Shown here one piece after another: positions 1-8,807 of a stretch of 64,000 bases of DNA (position 1 is the stretch's first letter; each line of letters starts with the position of its first letter). The stretch is taken from the NCBI RefSeq assembly GCF_037055355.1, contig NZ_CP146350.1, forward strand, positions 372,001-436,000, read 5' to 3'. Below the pieces are notes generated by a model. It ran no database searches. It saw nothing but the letters and a program-made list of their open reading frames with translations, and was not told the origin of the DNA. Source of the stretch: Streptomyces sp. DG1A-41 (lineage in GTDB: Bacteria > Actinomycetota > Actinomycetes > Streptomycetales > Streptomycetaceae). The translations under genes and the position numbers were made by a program.

Positions 1-1193
1 CGGACGGCCTTGATCCCGGCCGCGGCCAGGGTGGTGAACCGGTCCCACGACTGGTCGTAGAGCTTCTGCTCCACCGGGTCGGTTGACCGCCAGTACTTCC
101 ACAGCAGGCCACCGCCGGGCTTCGACTGGTAGATATCGGCCTGGTCGACGAAGTACGGCGGATTCGTCGTGCCGATGTGGGCCGCCTCGCTGCCGTACAT
201 GAACCCATTGATGATCTCGTTGCCGACGGCGACCTTCTCCGGCGTGGTGCCCTGCTGGATCAACCGGTCCAGATAGTCGGCGGTGAAGTCGTACACGGCC
301 TGGGTCAGGTCCGCGAACTCCAGCTCGGCCCAGGCGCGTGGTTTTGGTTGCTTGCTCGGGTCCGCCCATGAGTCCGCGTAGTGGAAGTCGATACCCAGGC
401 CCATGCCCCGCTGCTTGATCCCCTTCGCTGAGACCAGTGAGCGCTCCGGACCCTGGCGCGGTATCGGCGTCGGCTGACCGGTGCTCTCGCTGCGCGGCTC
501 GTTGAAGATCCGCAGCCGACTGTACTCAATGCCACGGTCCTTGGCCACGTCGAGCAGGTGTGGTCCGGCGCCCCTGTCTGCGGCCAAGGGGTCAACCCAG
601 TACTGCCGGTCCTGGAAGTCGTCCACCCAGGACAGATCGGCGCCGAGAGTGAGGTCGTCGCGCAGATAGTTGAAAACCTGGAGCTCGCTGACACCGGCCC
701 GGGCACGACCCGGCTCACCGGTGAACATCAGCCGGACGAAGCGCGTTCCCGGCCGGGTGAACAGGTGCACTTCCCCTCGCGACACGGCTCTGTTGTGGGA
801 CCTGTCGGCGATGGTCTTCCACCGGCGACCGTCGGATGAAGCCTCGACGACGTACCGGTGGGCCACGCCACGGTCCGGGAACATCACCTTGACCTTGCGC
901 AGGTTGTCGTAGGTTCCACCGAGGTCGACGGTGAGCCACTGCCGGGCGCCGGCACGACCGGGGTACCAGGACGTCGTCGGGTCGCCGTCGATGGCCAGTT
1001 GGGCGTTCGACGAGCCGCTGCCGGCTGTCGCCGAAGCCCAAGCCTTGGCAGCGATATTGCTCTCGATCGGCTTGATGTCCGCGGTCCCGAAGGTCGCATG
1101 GGCCGACGTGGGCACCATGAGTAACGTCGCGGACACCATGGTGACCAACGTCGTCGTGCCCGCGATGACGCGGGCCGGACGCTTGATGCTCAT
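1..1193 (-). CDS. GH53 arabinogalactan endo-beta-1,4-galactanase with N-terminal F5/8C domain (partial, 3' end off window)
   Basis: Secreted enzyme expected to cut beta-1,4-galactan or arabinogalactan chains outside the cell. The ATG at 1193 follows AGGAGAAGG. A signal peptide (MSIKRPARV..., ending near SAHA) precedes a discoidin/F5-8C-like beta sandwich at about residues 45-185 (QLAIDGDPTTSWYPG, QWLTVDLGG). The GH53 barrel then begins with GADLSWVDDFQ, YSRLRIFNEP and LGIDFHYADSWADP. KVAVGNEIINGF carries the presumed acid/base Glu. The nucleophile region lies beyond position 1, so completeness cannot be judged. It is the distal gene of the minus-strand galactan locus and follows the GH43 gene after a strong hairpin. 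Confidence 0.88.
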   Translation of the reverse strand, partial: MSIKRPARVIAGTTTLVTMVSATLLMVPTSAHATFGTADIKPIESNIAAKAWASATAGSGSSNAQLAIDGDPTTSWYPGRAGARQWLTVDLGGTYDNLRKVKVMFPDRGVAHRYVVEASSDGRRWKTIADRSHNRAVSRGEVHLFTRPGTRFVRLMFTGEPGRARAGVSELQVFNYLRDDLTLGADLSWVDDFQDRQYWVDPLAADRGAGPHLLDVAKDRGIEYSRLRIFNEPRSESTGQPTPIPRQGPERSLVSAKGIKQRGMGLGIDFHYADSWADPSKQPKPRAWAELEFADLTQAVYDFTADYLDRLIQQGTTPEKVAVGNEIINGFMYGSEAAHIGTTNPPYFVDQADIYQSKPGGGLLWKYWRSTDPVEQKLYDQSWDRFTTLAAAGIKAV

Positions 1194-1243
1194 GCCTTCT
1201 CCTGACGAGGTGACGGTGTCGTGGTCGCAAGGACGCGACCCCG

Positions 1244-1278
1244 CACGCTCTGCCGGCCGAGGAGACCGGCAGAGCGTG
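1244..1278. terminator. Perfect 13-bp inverted repeat between GH43 and GH53 genes
   Basis: Arms cacgctctgccgg (1244-1256) and ccggcagagcgtg (1266-1278) flank a 9-nt loop. It lies just after the GH43 stop and before the GH53 start, so it may terminate or attenuate transcription between the two genes. There is no T-tract, which is common for Streptomyces hairpin terminators. Confidence 0.6.
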
Positions 1279-1283
1279 GGATG

Positions 1284-3494
1284 TCAGCCGGTCGTGGCAC
1301 CGACATCGAGGTAGTCGACGTTGGGCAGTCCGGCTGCCGTGGTCGGATCCAACCGGATGGTGTTGCTGCCGGCGTTCAGCGGGACGGTCGCGGTCTTGGT
1401 CGACCACGTCGTCCACGCACCGGTGGCCTCGAACGAAACCGTCCCCACCGTGGATCCGTTGACGACCAGGTTCGCCGGCCTCGCACCGCTACTGGAGCCA
1501 TTGGCGAACCGGATCCCCAGCGTCGCCGTACCAGCGGCCGCCGAGGTCACCGTGAACTGCGCGAAGGCTCCCGCAGCGGCATCGCCGTTGCAGAACCCGC
1601 TACCGGAAAAGCCCGCTTGGTTCGAGTCGATCGTGCCCTGGCACTGGGCCGGTGCGGTCTCTGCCTCGTACCGCTGTCCCGATGGCGCGTCGGCAGAGGC
1701 CTTGACCAGTGAGAGTTGGTCGACGGTGACGCCGCCCGAACCCGACGCCCGCACGGTGACGGTGGCGGCCCCACTGGGCAGCGCGATGCCGGTGAGCTCG
1801 CGCTTGGTCCAGCCGCTCGACGACGGGATGCTGAGGGTGCGTTGGCTGCCGTTGGCGCCGGTGATCACAACCTGCCCGGCGCTACCCCGAGCGTGCAGGG
1901 ACAGGGTGTAGGTGCCTGCGGGCACCGACTCGATCCGCTGCTCGACGCCGCCGCTGTTGCTCACCTGGAGGGCGAAGCGAGACCCGTTCGCACCACCGTT
2001 GACGTTGGTCACCGAACCGCCGAGGTTCCGCCATCCCCGCACACTGGAGACGATGATGCGGTCAGCTTGGATGTCCGGGTTGAGGATGTAGTTGTTCGCC
2101 GGCCCGGCACGCCACTCTCCGGTCGTGACGTTGAACTGCCACTGGCTCACCGAGTGGAACTGCGGCCTCGCGCCGGTCTTGGTTATCGGCACCCACTGGT
2201 TGTAACCGATGCCGTTCCAGGCGAAGTCGGCCCAGCGGTCGCCGGCATAGATCACCGTGTTCTGCTTGCTGCCGTTGACCGTCACGAAGAACCCGGTCTG
2301 GGTCACGTGGCTGTAGTCCATCTGGGTGCCGGCAAGGACGTACTCGCTGCTGTAGGAGCCCTGGACGTTGCCGCTGGTCGACTCATTGACGTAGTTGACA
2401 GAGGTGTTCCAGCCGTGCAGGTCCGACGCCGCGTGGTAGTACTTGCCGTCGAGCTTGAACATGGCGTTGCCCTCGCGACCGTCGCCGCGGCGGATCTCCA
2501 CGCCCGGCTCGATCCGCAGCGAGTCGGATTCCCGGAACTTGGCCACGAAGCCGCGCGACCTTCCTTCGCGGTTGGAGAAGATCAGGTAGTCCTTGCCGTT
2601 GTCGTCGGTGAAGACGGTCTGATCCCCGGTGCCGGTCGTGGGCGAGTTGGTGATCTGGGTCTGGAAGTAGCCGTAGTCGAAGGTGTCGGTGGGTGAGTCG
2701 CCCTGCAGCAGCAGAACGCCGTGCCCGCCCCTGCCCGTGTGCCACATCTGCACGGCGAGCACGTACTTGCCGGTGTTCTCGTTGTACGAGACCCCGAGCC
2801 GCCCGACCCAGCCCGCACCACCCAGGTTGGCGCCGTTGCCCACGCCGGTGGAGCGCGTCGCGACGCGGTTCTCGAACTTCCAGTTCACCAGGTCCTTGGA
2901 CGAGTACACGGGGATCGAGACGAAGCTGACGTCGCCGTCGTACTTCCTCGTCGGATTGGCCCGGTAGAGCTCGGCGCCGGTGTAGTGCACGCCGTACCAG
3001 TAGTAGGTGTCGCCGAACTTGAAGACGCCGCCGCCCTGCGAATAGATGGGGTTGCCGCTGGTGTCGTTCCAGAAGGTGTTGTTCGTGATGGTCTGGAACG
3101 TGCCCTCGTCCGCGGCCTTCAGATCGGCGGCGGCTGTCATCAGTGCCGTCTTCGCGGCGGCGACGTCCGACGTGGTGGCCGATGCGTCGTCGGCGACTGC
3201 GGCCGCGGTCCTCAACGCCTTGGCGAAGGGCTTCCATGAGGCAACCGTGTACTTCGACGGAGTGCGGGTCCGGTAGTCGGACACCAGGTACTCGAGGCCG
3301 CGATCCGTCACCTGTTCAGCAGCGGCACGCTGGTCGTGGAGCGCCGTTGCCGAGGTCTCCGTGGCCGATGTCTTCGTTGCAGGTGTCTCCGCCGCAGCGG
3401 TGCTCGCCGAGAGCGGTGCCGCTAACGCCACGGACAACAGTGCGGCGGCGGCCACCTTCCAGTACTTCGAAACGACACGCGATCTTTGCCTCAC
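1284..3494 (-). CDS. Secreted multidomain GH43 (subfamily 24-like) exo-beta-1,3-galactanase with FIVAR and CBM35 modules
   Basis: Likely releases galactose from the beta-1,3-galactan backbone of type II arabinogalactan. The chosen GTG at 3494 sits 8 nt after GGGAAGG and 4 nt after the upstream stop; a longer TTG start has no such site. Order in 736 residues: signal peptide; FIVAR-like helical module near 40-110 (KYTVASWKPF); GH43 five-blade propeller near 120-460 with the subfamily-like stretch YYWYGVHYTGAELY and SIPVYSSKDLVNWKFENR; a beta-sandwich linker domain near 470-600; and a C-terminal CBM35/CBM6-type module (RYEAETAPAQ, GFSGSGFCNG, NVDYLDVG). The GH43 assignment is firm. The subfamily and substrate are inferred from similarity recalled from known exo-galactanases. 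Confidence 0.85.
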   Translation of the reverse strand: MRQRSRVVSKYWKVAAAALLSVALAAPLSASTAAAETPATKTSATETSATALHDQRAAAEQVTDRGLEYLVSDYRTRTPSKYTVASWKPFAKALRTAAAVADDASATTSDVAAAKTALMTAAADLKAADEGTFQTITNNTFWNDTSGNPIYSQGGGVFKFGDTYYWYGVHYTGAELYRANPTRKYDGDVSFVSIPVYSSKDLVNWKFENRVATRSTGVGNGANLGGAGWVGRLGVSYNENTGKYVLAVQMWHTGRGGHGVLLLQGDSPTDTFDYGYFQTQITNSPTTGTGDQTVFTDDNGKDYLIFSNREGRSRGFVAKFRESDSLRIEPGVEIRRGDGREGNAMFKLDGKYYHAASDLHGWNTSVNYVNESTSGNVQGSYSSEYVLAGTQMDYSHVTQTGFFVTVNGSKQNTVIYAGDRWADFAWNGIGYNQWVPITKTGARPQFHSVSQWQFNVTTGEWRAGPANNYILNPDIQADRIIVSSVRGWRNLGGSVTNVNGGANGSRFALQVSNSGGVEQRIESVPAGTYTLSLHARGSAGQVVITGANGSQRTLSIPSSSGWTKRELTGIALPSGAATVTVRASGSGGVTVDQLSLVKASADAPSGQRYEAETAPAQCQGTIDSNQAGFSGSGFCNGDAAAGAFAQFTVTSAAAGTATLGIRFANGSSSGARPANLVVNGSTVGTVSFEATGAWTTWSTKTATVPLNAGSNTIRLDPTTAAGLPNVDYLDVGATTG

Positions 3495-3498
3495 GATG

Positions 3499-4863
3499 TC
3501 ACCTTCCCTCGTTCTCAAAGGCGCCGAGGTCCGGCGCGCTTCCGCTGAAGGGCAGCCCCACCTCGGTGCCCTTGTCGATCAGGGCACTGTTCGCCGCGAG
3601 ACGGAGGTGGGGCAGCACGGGCAGGCTCCCGTCGGACTGGCGGGGCGCCTCCCAGCCGGACGTCGACACACTCTGGAACTGGGAGTCCGACAGGGGGACG
3701 CCGAGGTTCCAGGAGTTGTACGCGGCGTTCGCGCCGGTCATGTACGACGTCGGCGTTCCGGTGTAGGCGATGTTGTTGCGCAGGTTGCCCCGGCCGACGG
3801 AGGCACCGCTCGAGTCGACTCCCCGCATGTTGAAGTTGGGGTGGTTTCCGTAGCCGGTGTTGTTGAAGAAGTCGTTGGCCACCGGGTGGTGGTTGGCGTA
3901 GAAGCCGGCCGCCTTGTTGAGGAACGCCACCGAGAAGCGGACGGTGTGTTTCGGCGCGTTGGCCTCGTAGTCACCCCCGTAGCCGCCCGATTTGAAGCCG
4001 GCTCCGTTGCCGGAGGGCGTCGTCGTCCCCGGCACGTACCCGTTGCGCCAGGCCCAGGAGTTCTCGATGATCACGGGCGAGTAGGTGGAGATGAGGTCGA
4101 ACCCGTCATCGGCGTTCCACCACGCGCGGCTACCCCGGAACACGTTCGCGGGGCGGCCGGCCGGTGTGTAGTGCGAACCGAACCCGTCGGCGTTCTCGCC
4201 GGGCCCGTCATTGCTGCGCGGGTCGTAGTTGTCATGCGAGTCCGAGTTGAGGACGAGGTTGCCTCCCCCGCCGCTGATGAACAGGCCGGTTCCCATGTGG
4301 TGGTGGGTGTTGATCTGCTCGAAGGTGTTGTTGCTGCCGGAAACCCAGATCCCCCAGGACTCGGCGTTGCGGTTGTTGTTCTGCGGTACGCCCTTGGCTT
4401 CCAGTCCCTTGAGGTGGATCCAGCTGCCGGTGACGTTGAAGCCCTTGATACGGCAGTTGTCCGTCATGCGAGAGAAGTCGAAGACCGGTTTCTCGCCCGG
4501 GTGGGCCCAGTACCGGATCGGGGCGCCCGAGCTGCCGCTCTTGTTCAGGGTGATCGCGTCGACTCTGGCGGTCTGGCTTGAGCAGGCGCTGTTCGCGCGG
4601 GTGTAGGCGTAGGTGCCGCCCCGGAAGTAGACAGTGTCACCCGCCTTGGCGACGGCCTGTGCGCGGGCGATCGATGCCCACGGGGCGGCCTGCGTGCCCG
4701 CTGCGCCGTCATTCCCGTTCGGGGCGACGTAATAGATGTTTCCGGCCGCCGCGACGCCGTCCGCCGGCGTCGCGGCACCCGCGTCGACTGCGAGCGCCGT
4801 AGCCGCGACGGGCAGGAGTACGGCTGTGGCCCCGGCTAACGAGGCCTTGATGGACTGTTTCAT
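3499..4863 (-). CDS. Secreted right-handed beta-helix protein, PL9-like pectate lyase
   Basis: 454-residue secreted protein, ATG at 4863 after GGGAGGA. A signal peptide ends near ALAVDAGAA. NIYYVAPNGNDGAAGTQAAP starts a parallel beta-helix fold typical of polysaccharide lyases. The central stretch ENADGFGSHYTPAGRP, FRGSRAWWNADDGFDLIS and GNGAGFKSGG resembles PL9 enzymes, where calcium-binding Asp residues and a catalytic Lys (here in GAGFKSGG) sit in this part of the helix. Its gene lies four bases ahead of the GH43 gene and after the transporter genes, so it probably acts on the pectin that carries galactan side chains. The substrate is inferred; a non-catalytic helix or another lyase family cannot be excluded. 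Confidence 0.78.
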   Translation of the reverse strand: MKQSIKASLAGATAVLLPVAATALAVDAGAATPADGVAAAGNIYYVAPNGNDGAAGTQAAPWASIARAQAVAKAGDTVYFRGGTYAYTRANSACSSQTARVDAITLNKSGSSGAPIRYWAHPGEKPVFDFSRMTDNCRIKGFNVTGSWIHLKGLEAKGVPQNNNRNAESWGIWVSGSNNTFEQINTHHHMGTGLFISGGGGNLVLNSDSHDNYDPRSNDGPGENADGFGSHYTPAGRPANVFRGSRAWWNADDGFDLISTYSPVIIENSWAWRNGYVPGTTTPSGNGAGFKSGGYGGDYEANAPKHTVRFSVAFLNKAAGFYANHHPVANDFFNNTGYGNHPNFNMRGVDSSGASVGRGNLRNNIAYTGTPTSYMTGANAAYNSWNLGVPLSDSQFQSVSTSGWEAPRQSDGSLPVLPHLRLAANSALIDKGTEVGLPFSGSAPDLGAFENEGR

Positions 4864-4961
4864 GGATCCTCCCGTGCGGGGGCGGGGCTCGTGCCTGCGT
4901 GAGGAACTCGACGCGGGTGTGGAGACGCCTTTCGAAAGGCGCTGACCATGCGCGTGCTGCT

Positions 4962-5798
4962 TCAGAACTTCATGGCGCCGGCGGCCAGGTTGGCGATGAA
5001 GTGGCGCGAGCCGATCAGGAAGACCCCGATCAGCGGGATCACCGACATGAGCGCTCCGGCGATGACCATCGACTGGTCGGTGGTGTAGACGCCGTTCAGT
5101 TGCTGCACGGCCACCTGCAGCGTCACCTTGCCCGGGTCGGTCATCACGATCAGTGGCCACAGGTAGTCGTTCCAGATGTGGAAGAAGGTGAAGATCCCCA
5201 GGAACGCCAGCCCCGGGCGAAGCACCGGCAGCCCCACCGTCCACCACTGGCGGAAGAACCCGGCCCCGTCTACCCTCGACGCCTGGATCAGCTCGTCGGC
5301 GATCGCCCCCTGCGCGTACTGGCGCATCCAGAAGATCCCGAACGCGTTGGCCGCGCCGGGGATGATCAGCGCCTTGAGCGAACCGACCCAGCCGAGCCAG
5401 GCCAGGGTGACGAACTGCGGCACCAGCGCCAGCTGCATCGGGATCATGAAGGTGGCCAGCACGATCCAGAACAGCACCCTCCGCCCGGGGAAGTCGTACT
5501 TGGCGAAGGCGAAGGCGGCCAGCGAGTCGAAGAGCAGCACCAGGAACGTCACGGCTGTGGCGGCCACGACGGTGATGCCCATCGACCCCCAGAAGTCGAT
5601 CCCGTCGAACACCTTGTTCATGTTCTCCCACAGGTGAGGGCCGGGGATCAGCTTGGGCGGGTAGGCGAAGATGTCCCCGGTGGTGTTCGAGGCCATCACG
5701 AACATCCAGTAGAACGGGAAGACCGTGACCAGCACGCCCAGCAGGAGCACGGCGTGGCCCACGATCGTCCGCGACCTGGCGGCCGTCTCAGCGCGCAC
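4962..5798 (-). CDS. Sugar ABC transporter permease, MalG type
   Basis: 278-residue inner-membrane permease with six predicted helices. The cytoplasmic EAA-type loop is visible as QASRVDGAGFFRQWW followed by GLPVLRPGLA, which docks the ATPase. The GTG start at 5798 overlaps the end of the MalF-type gene by 11 bases, indicating translational coupling. No ATP-binding subunit gene is present in the window. Streptomyces CUT1 importers usually share the MsiK ATPase encoded elsewhere, so that is the likely energiser. The substrate is probably a galacto-oligosaccharide released by the neighbouring enzymes (inference from context). Confidence 0.9.
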   Translation of the reverse strand: MRAETAARSRTIVGHAVLLLGVLVTVFPFYWMFVMASNTTGDIFAYPPKLIPGPHLWENMNKVFDGIDFWGSMGITVVAATAVTFLVLLFDSLAAFAFAKYDFPGRRVLFWIVLATFMIPMQLALVPQFVTLAWLGWVGSLKALIIPGAANAFGIFWMRQYAQGAIADELIQASRVDGAGFFRQWWTVGLPVLRPGLAFLGIFTFFHIWNDYLWPLIVMTDPGKVTLQVAVQQLNGVYTTDQSMVIAGALMSVIPLIGVFLIGSRHFIANLAAGAMKF

Positions 5799-6804
5799 GG
5801 GACTTCCCCTTCCGCTTGCCGGTGCCGATCGCGTCCTCGTCGCGGCCGCCGATCAGCCGCCAGTTGATGACGGAGAACACCGCGATCAGGAGGAACAGCG
5901 CCCAGCCGACGGCCGCGCCATAGCCGAACCGGTTGAAGATGAACGCCTGCTGGTACAGGTAGAGCACGATGGTGGTGGCCTCGCCGCCGGGACCGCCGAC
6001 GTTCCCGTTGTCGTCCACCGGGAACAGCACCTGCGGCTCGGTGAACAGTTGCAGCCCGCCGATGGTGGAGGTGACGGCGACGAAAAGGATCACCGGGCGG
6101 AGCATCGGGATGGTGATCCGGAAGAAGGTCTGGCGGTTGCCGGCGCCGTCGACCTTGGCCGCCTCCAGCACGTCGCTGGAGATGGCCTGCAGGCCGGCCA
6201 GGCAGATGATGGCGTTGTAGCCGACCCACCGCCAGGTGGTGATCGCCGCCACGGATGTTTTCATCGCCCACGGGTCGGACAGCCAGCCGACCTCGCCGGC
6301 GTTGATCGCCCGCAGCGCGCTGTTGAGCAGCCCGGAGCTGTCGCTGAAGACCGAGCCGAGCACCAGGGTCATCGCCACGATCGAGGTGATGTTCGGGGTG
6401 AAGTAGGCCACCCGGTAGAACGCCTTGAACCGCACTGCGGTGTGCAGCGCGTAGGCGATGACCAGCGCCAGAAAGATCATCGGTACGGTGGACAGGATCC
6501 AGATGATCAGGGTGTTGCCGATCGACTGCCAGAAGTCGGAGTCGGTCACCAGGTACGCGTAGTTCTCCCAGCCGATCGACCGCATCTCTCCGATGCCGTC
6601 CCACGACATGAACGACAGGTAGATGGAGAAGCCGACCGGGAAGATGCCGAAGACGGCGAAGAGGATGAAGAACGGGGAGACCGCCGCGTACATCGGCCAG
6701 TAGCGGCGCCAGCCGGGCAGTGGCCTGGACCCGTCCGGCGGCGGCTCGGCGGCGCTCCCGCGCGGCTTGACGGTCTTCCCGCGCAGCGCATCGGCGTGGC
6801 CCAT
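5788..6804 (-). CDS. Sugar ABC transporter permease, MalF type
   Basis: 338-residue partner permease. After a hydrophilic N-terminus of about 35 residues it has about six membrane segments, starting with WPMYAAVSPFFILFAVFGIF. The EAA loop reads EAAKVDGAGNRQTFFR then ITIPMLRPVI. The ATG at 6804 directly abuts the TGA of the substrate-binding gene, and the end overlaps the MalG-type gene, so the three form one operon. It should form the heterodimeric channel with the 278-residue permease. Confidence 0.9.
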   Translation of the reverse strand: MGHADALRGKTVKPRGSAAEPPPDGSRPLPGWRRYWPMYAAVSPFFILFAVFGIFPVGFSIYLSFMSWDGIGEMRSIGWENYAYLVTDSDFWQSIGNTLIIWILSTVPMIFLALVIAYALHTAVRFKAFYRVAYFTPNITSIVAMTLVLGSVFSDSSGLLNSALRAINAGEVGWLSDPWAMKTSVAAITTWRWVGYNAIICLAGLQAISSDVLEAAKVDGAGNRQTFFRITIPMLRPVILFVAVTSTIGGLQLFTEPQVLFPVDDNGNVGGPGGEATTIVLYLYQQAFIFNRFGYGAAVGWALFLLIAVFSVINWRLIGGRDEDAIGTGKRKGKSRAR

Positions 6805-8088
6805 TCAGATCGCCCCCTCGCGGGTCAGCTCGCGCTCGATGGTGTCCTGGGCGTGCCTCCATGCCGTGTCGACGTTCTTGCCGGCCTCCACGTTGGCGAG
6901 CTCGGCGGCGAAGACCGGGTCCATGACCCGGTCGTACGGGCTCTTGTAGACGGTCTTGACCTGCCGCGCCGACGGGCCGAACACCTCGATGGTGCGCTGC
7001 CCGCCGTAGAACGGCCGAGGCTCACGCATCTCCGGCCTCGCGAAGGAGCGCGGGGAGGACGGGAACAGCGACATCTCCGTGAACGCCTTGACCTGGTTCT
7101 CCGGAGACTGAAGCCAGGTGATGAACCTGTAGGCCGCCTCGGGGTTCTTGGAGTACTTGGTGACGGCCAGGAACGAGCCGCCGACGTTGCCGGCACCGCC
7201 GGGCGGGTCGGCCACCCGCCACTTGCCCTCGGTCTTCGGCGCGGCCGACTCCGGAAAGGCCAGGCCCCACCACACCGCACCGATACCGACCGGCTGACGG
7301 CCGCTGGTGACCACGCCGTACAAGTCGGTGGAGCCCTCCGGGGCGCCGGCCGACAGGCCGTCCCTGCCGATCCGGTAGGCCAGTTCGAATGCCTCGCGCA
7401 GCTCGTCCCGGTCGCCGATGTACCGGCCGTCCTCGGTCATGAACTTACTGGCCAGCTGGCCCAGCCGGATGCTCCAGACGTGGCGGATGTTGGGGCAGAT
7501 CACCGCGCGCTCCCGGGACTTCTGCAGCTCCTTGCCCAGGGCGATGAAGCCGTCCCAGTCCGGGGCCCGGGCGGCCAGCTCCTTCGGGTCGGTGGTGATC
7601 CCGGCTTCCTGAAGCAGGTCGGCGCGGTAGAACAGCCCGGTGGGGCCGGTGTCCATGGGGAACGCGATCATCCGGCCCTCGGGCGTGATGCACTCGTTCC
7701 ACTTCCAGTCCAGGTACCGGCTCTTCAGCTCGGCCGCGCCGAAGTCGTTCAGGTCGACGAACACGTCCTGGTTGCGGAAGTAGGTGGCCACGTCGGAGTT
7801 GATGCCGATGATGTCCGGCACCAGGGACTTGCCGGCGAGCGCGGTACGCACCTTGGTGTTGAAGTGGCCGCCGATGTTGGTGCGGCTGAGTCTGAAGCCC
7901 TCGGCCCCGGGAATGCCCTTCGTCTCGGCCCGGGCCACCAGCTCGTCGCTCACCGACCGGTCCCAGGTCCACAGCGTGATCTCATCCGAGTCGCCGAGCG
8001 AGCGCTGCGACCCGCAGCCGGCCAGCCCGAACCCTCCGGCGGCCGCTCCGGCGCCCAGCGCCAGAAGCCGTCTTCGTGACACTGCCAT
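6805..8088 (-). CDS. Extracellular sugar-binding lipoprotein of ABC importer
   Basis: 427-residue solute-binding protein of the CUT1 type. The N-terminus MAVSRRRLLALGAGAAAGG carries a twin-arginine-like RRR followed by a lipobox (LAGC), so it is probably a Tat-exported lipoprotein. ITLWTWDRSVSDELV starts the first lobe. Later motifs typical of the family include FVDLNDFG, FPMDTGPTGLFYRADL, VGGSFLAVTKYSKNPEAAY and FITWLQSPENQ. An upstream in-frame GTG is possible; ATG 8088 is preferred because it starts a standard Tat signal. It delivers sugar to the MalFG-like permeases. The alpha-galactosidase remnant lies immediately upstream, consistent with a galactoside ligand. Confidence 0.88.
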   Translation of the reverse strand: MAVSRRRLLALGAGAAAGGFGLAGCGSQRSLGDSDEITLWTWDRSVSDELVARAETKGIPGAEGFRLSRTNIGGHFNTKVRTALAGKSLVPDIIGINSDVATYFRNQDVFVDLNDFGAAELKSRYLDWKWNECITPEGRMIAFPMDTGPTGLFYRADLLQEAGITTDPKELAARAPDWDGFIALGKELQKSRERAVICPNIRHVWSIRLGQLASKFMTEDGRYIGDRDELREAFELAYRIGRDGLSAGAPEGSTDLYGVVTSGRQPVGIGAVWWGLAFPESAAPKTEGKWRVADPPGGAGNVGGSFLAVTKYSKNPEAAYRFITWLQSPENQVKAFTEMSLFPSSPRSFARPEMREPRPFYGGQRTIEVFGPSARQVKTVYKSPYDRVMDPVFAAELANVEAGKNVDTAWRHAQDTIERELTREGAI

Positions 8089-8159
8089 GGGCGTGTGCAC
8101 CACCTTCCGAGCGAGCGGCCCACCCCTTGATCGCTCCGGTGGTGACCGAACAGACATCG

Positions 8160-8574
8160 CGAACGGCTGCTCTGGTTGAACAGGGGTCGGCGTTCTTGAG
8201 GATGCTCGGCGTCGCCGCCGACGCGCTGCGCACATCGCTGCCCACGAACGGCGGTGCGGACATCGTGGCCCACAGGACGACGTGGCGGCGCAGCTCCGTT
8301 TGAGTCAGGCCGGGACGGCCGACCTCCGGCATGCCCCGGCCGTTGAAGCCCCCGCGCCAGGCGTAGGACGACAGGGGGCAGTTCAGGTCCCAGGCGGCGA
8401 ACTGGCGGGCGTCCTGCGCGTGCCCGGGCTGCGTCGGCCCTCGGGTAGGTGCTGAAGTACGGCGCGCAGGTCTTGTCCGCCGGCACCGCGCAGATGCCGG
8501 ACTCCCGGCCCTTGCCGTGCAGCTGGCCGCCGAGGGCTCCCACTCGCACGCTGGTCCGGGAACCACCGCAACTG
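8160..8574 (-). pseudogene. Decayed GH27 alpha-galactosidase
   Basis: No intact frame exists, but three minus-strand frames read in turn give recognisable GH27 pieces. LRWFPDQ (near 8574) and LGGQLHGKGRESGIC... with DKTCAPYFSTYP (8537-8430) correspond to the strand leading to DKTCAQYF-type sequences of Streptomyces alpha-galactosidases. After a frameshift near 8428, HAQDARQFAAWDLNC continues. Following an internal deletion of the catalytic DWC region, GMPEVGRPGLTQTELRRHV, VLWATMSAPPF and SASAATPSILKNAD (8425-8186) match the PDMLEVG and LWAMMAAPL region of the family. It was evidently the promoter-proximal gene of the galactan operon. Family assignment rests on aligned motifs recalled from GH27. 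Confidence 0.75.
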
Positions 8575-8694
8575 TCGAGCCGACCGGCCGTAACTCACGC
8601 ATGGAGAGCCTCCTGTCACCACTGATGCGGAGGTACAAAGGCCCGAGGCGGCGAGGAACGATGCATACGATCTGCTCTGTGCGCGCCACCTGAC

Positions 8695-8708
8695 TGTGAA
8701 CGCTCCCA
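8695..8708. promoter_or_regulatory. LacI-family operator candidate
   Basis: TGTGAACGCTCCCA fits the LacI-family core pattern TGNNANCGNTNNCA with the central CG. It lies about 120 bases upstream of the GH27 remnant and therefore ahead of the galactan operon. No lacI gene lies in the window, so the cognate repressor is presumably beyond the left edge or elsewhere. Confidence 0.5.
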
Positions 8709-8807
8709 CATCGTCTCGAACGACAGAAGAGTCCCGATCGGACTCTCATCTGTCAATCACTGCGACCCAAATCCCTTTGAACTCAGGGTCGGTCAGACCG
8801 TCGGGTT

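Noticed and set aside
3495..3518. Longer TTG start for the GH43 gene
   Set aside because: The GTG at 3494 is correctly spaced from GGGAAGG and starts a cleaner signal peptide; the longer form overlaps the previous gene.
5725..8079. Very long plus-strand open frame (784 codons) across the ABC transporter genes
   Set aside because: It is the antisense shadow of three well-supported genes, with charged low-complexity composition and no family resemblance.
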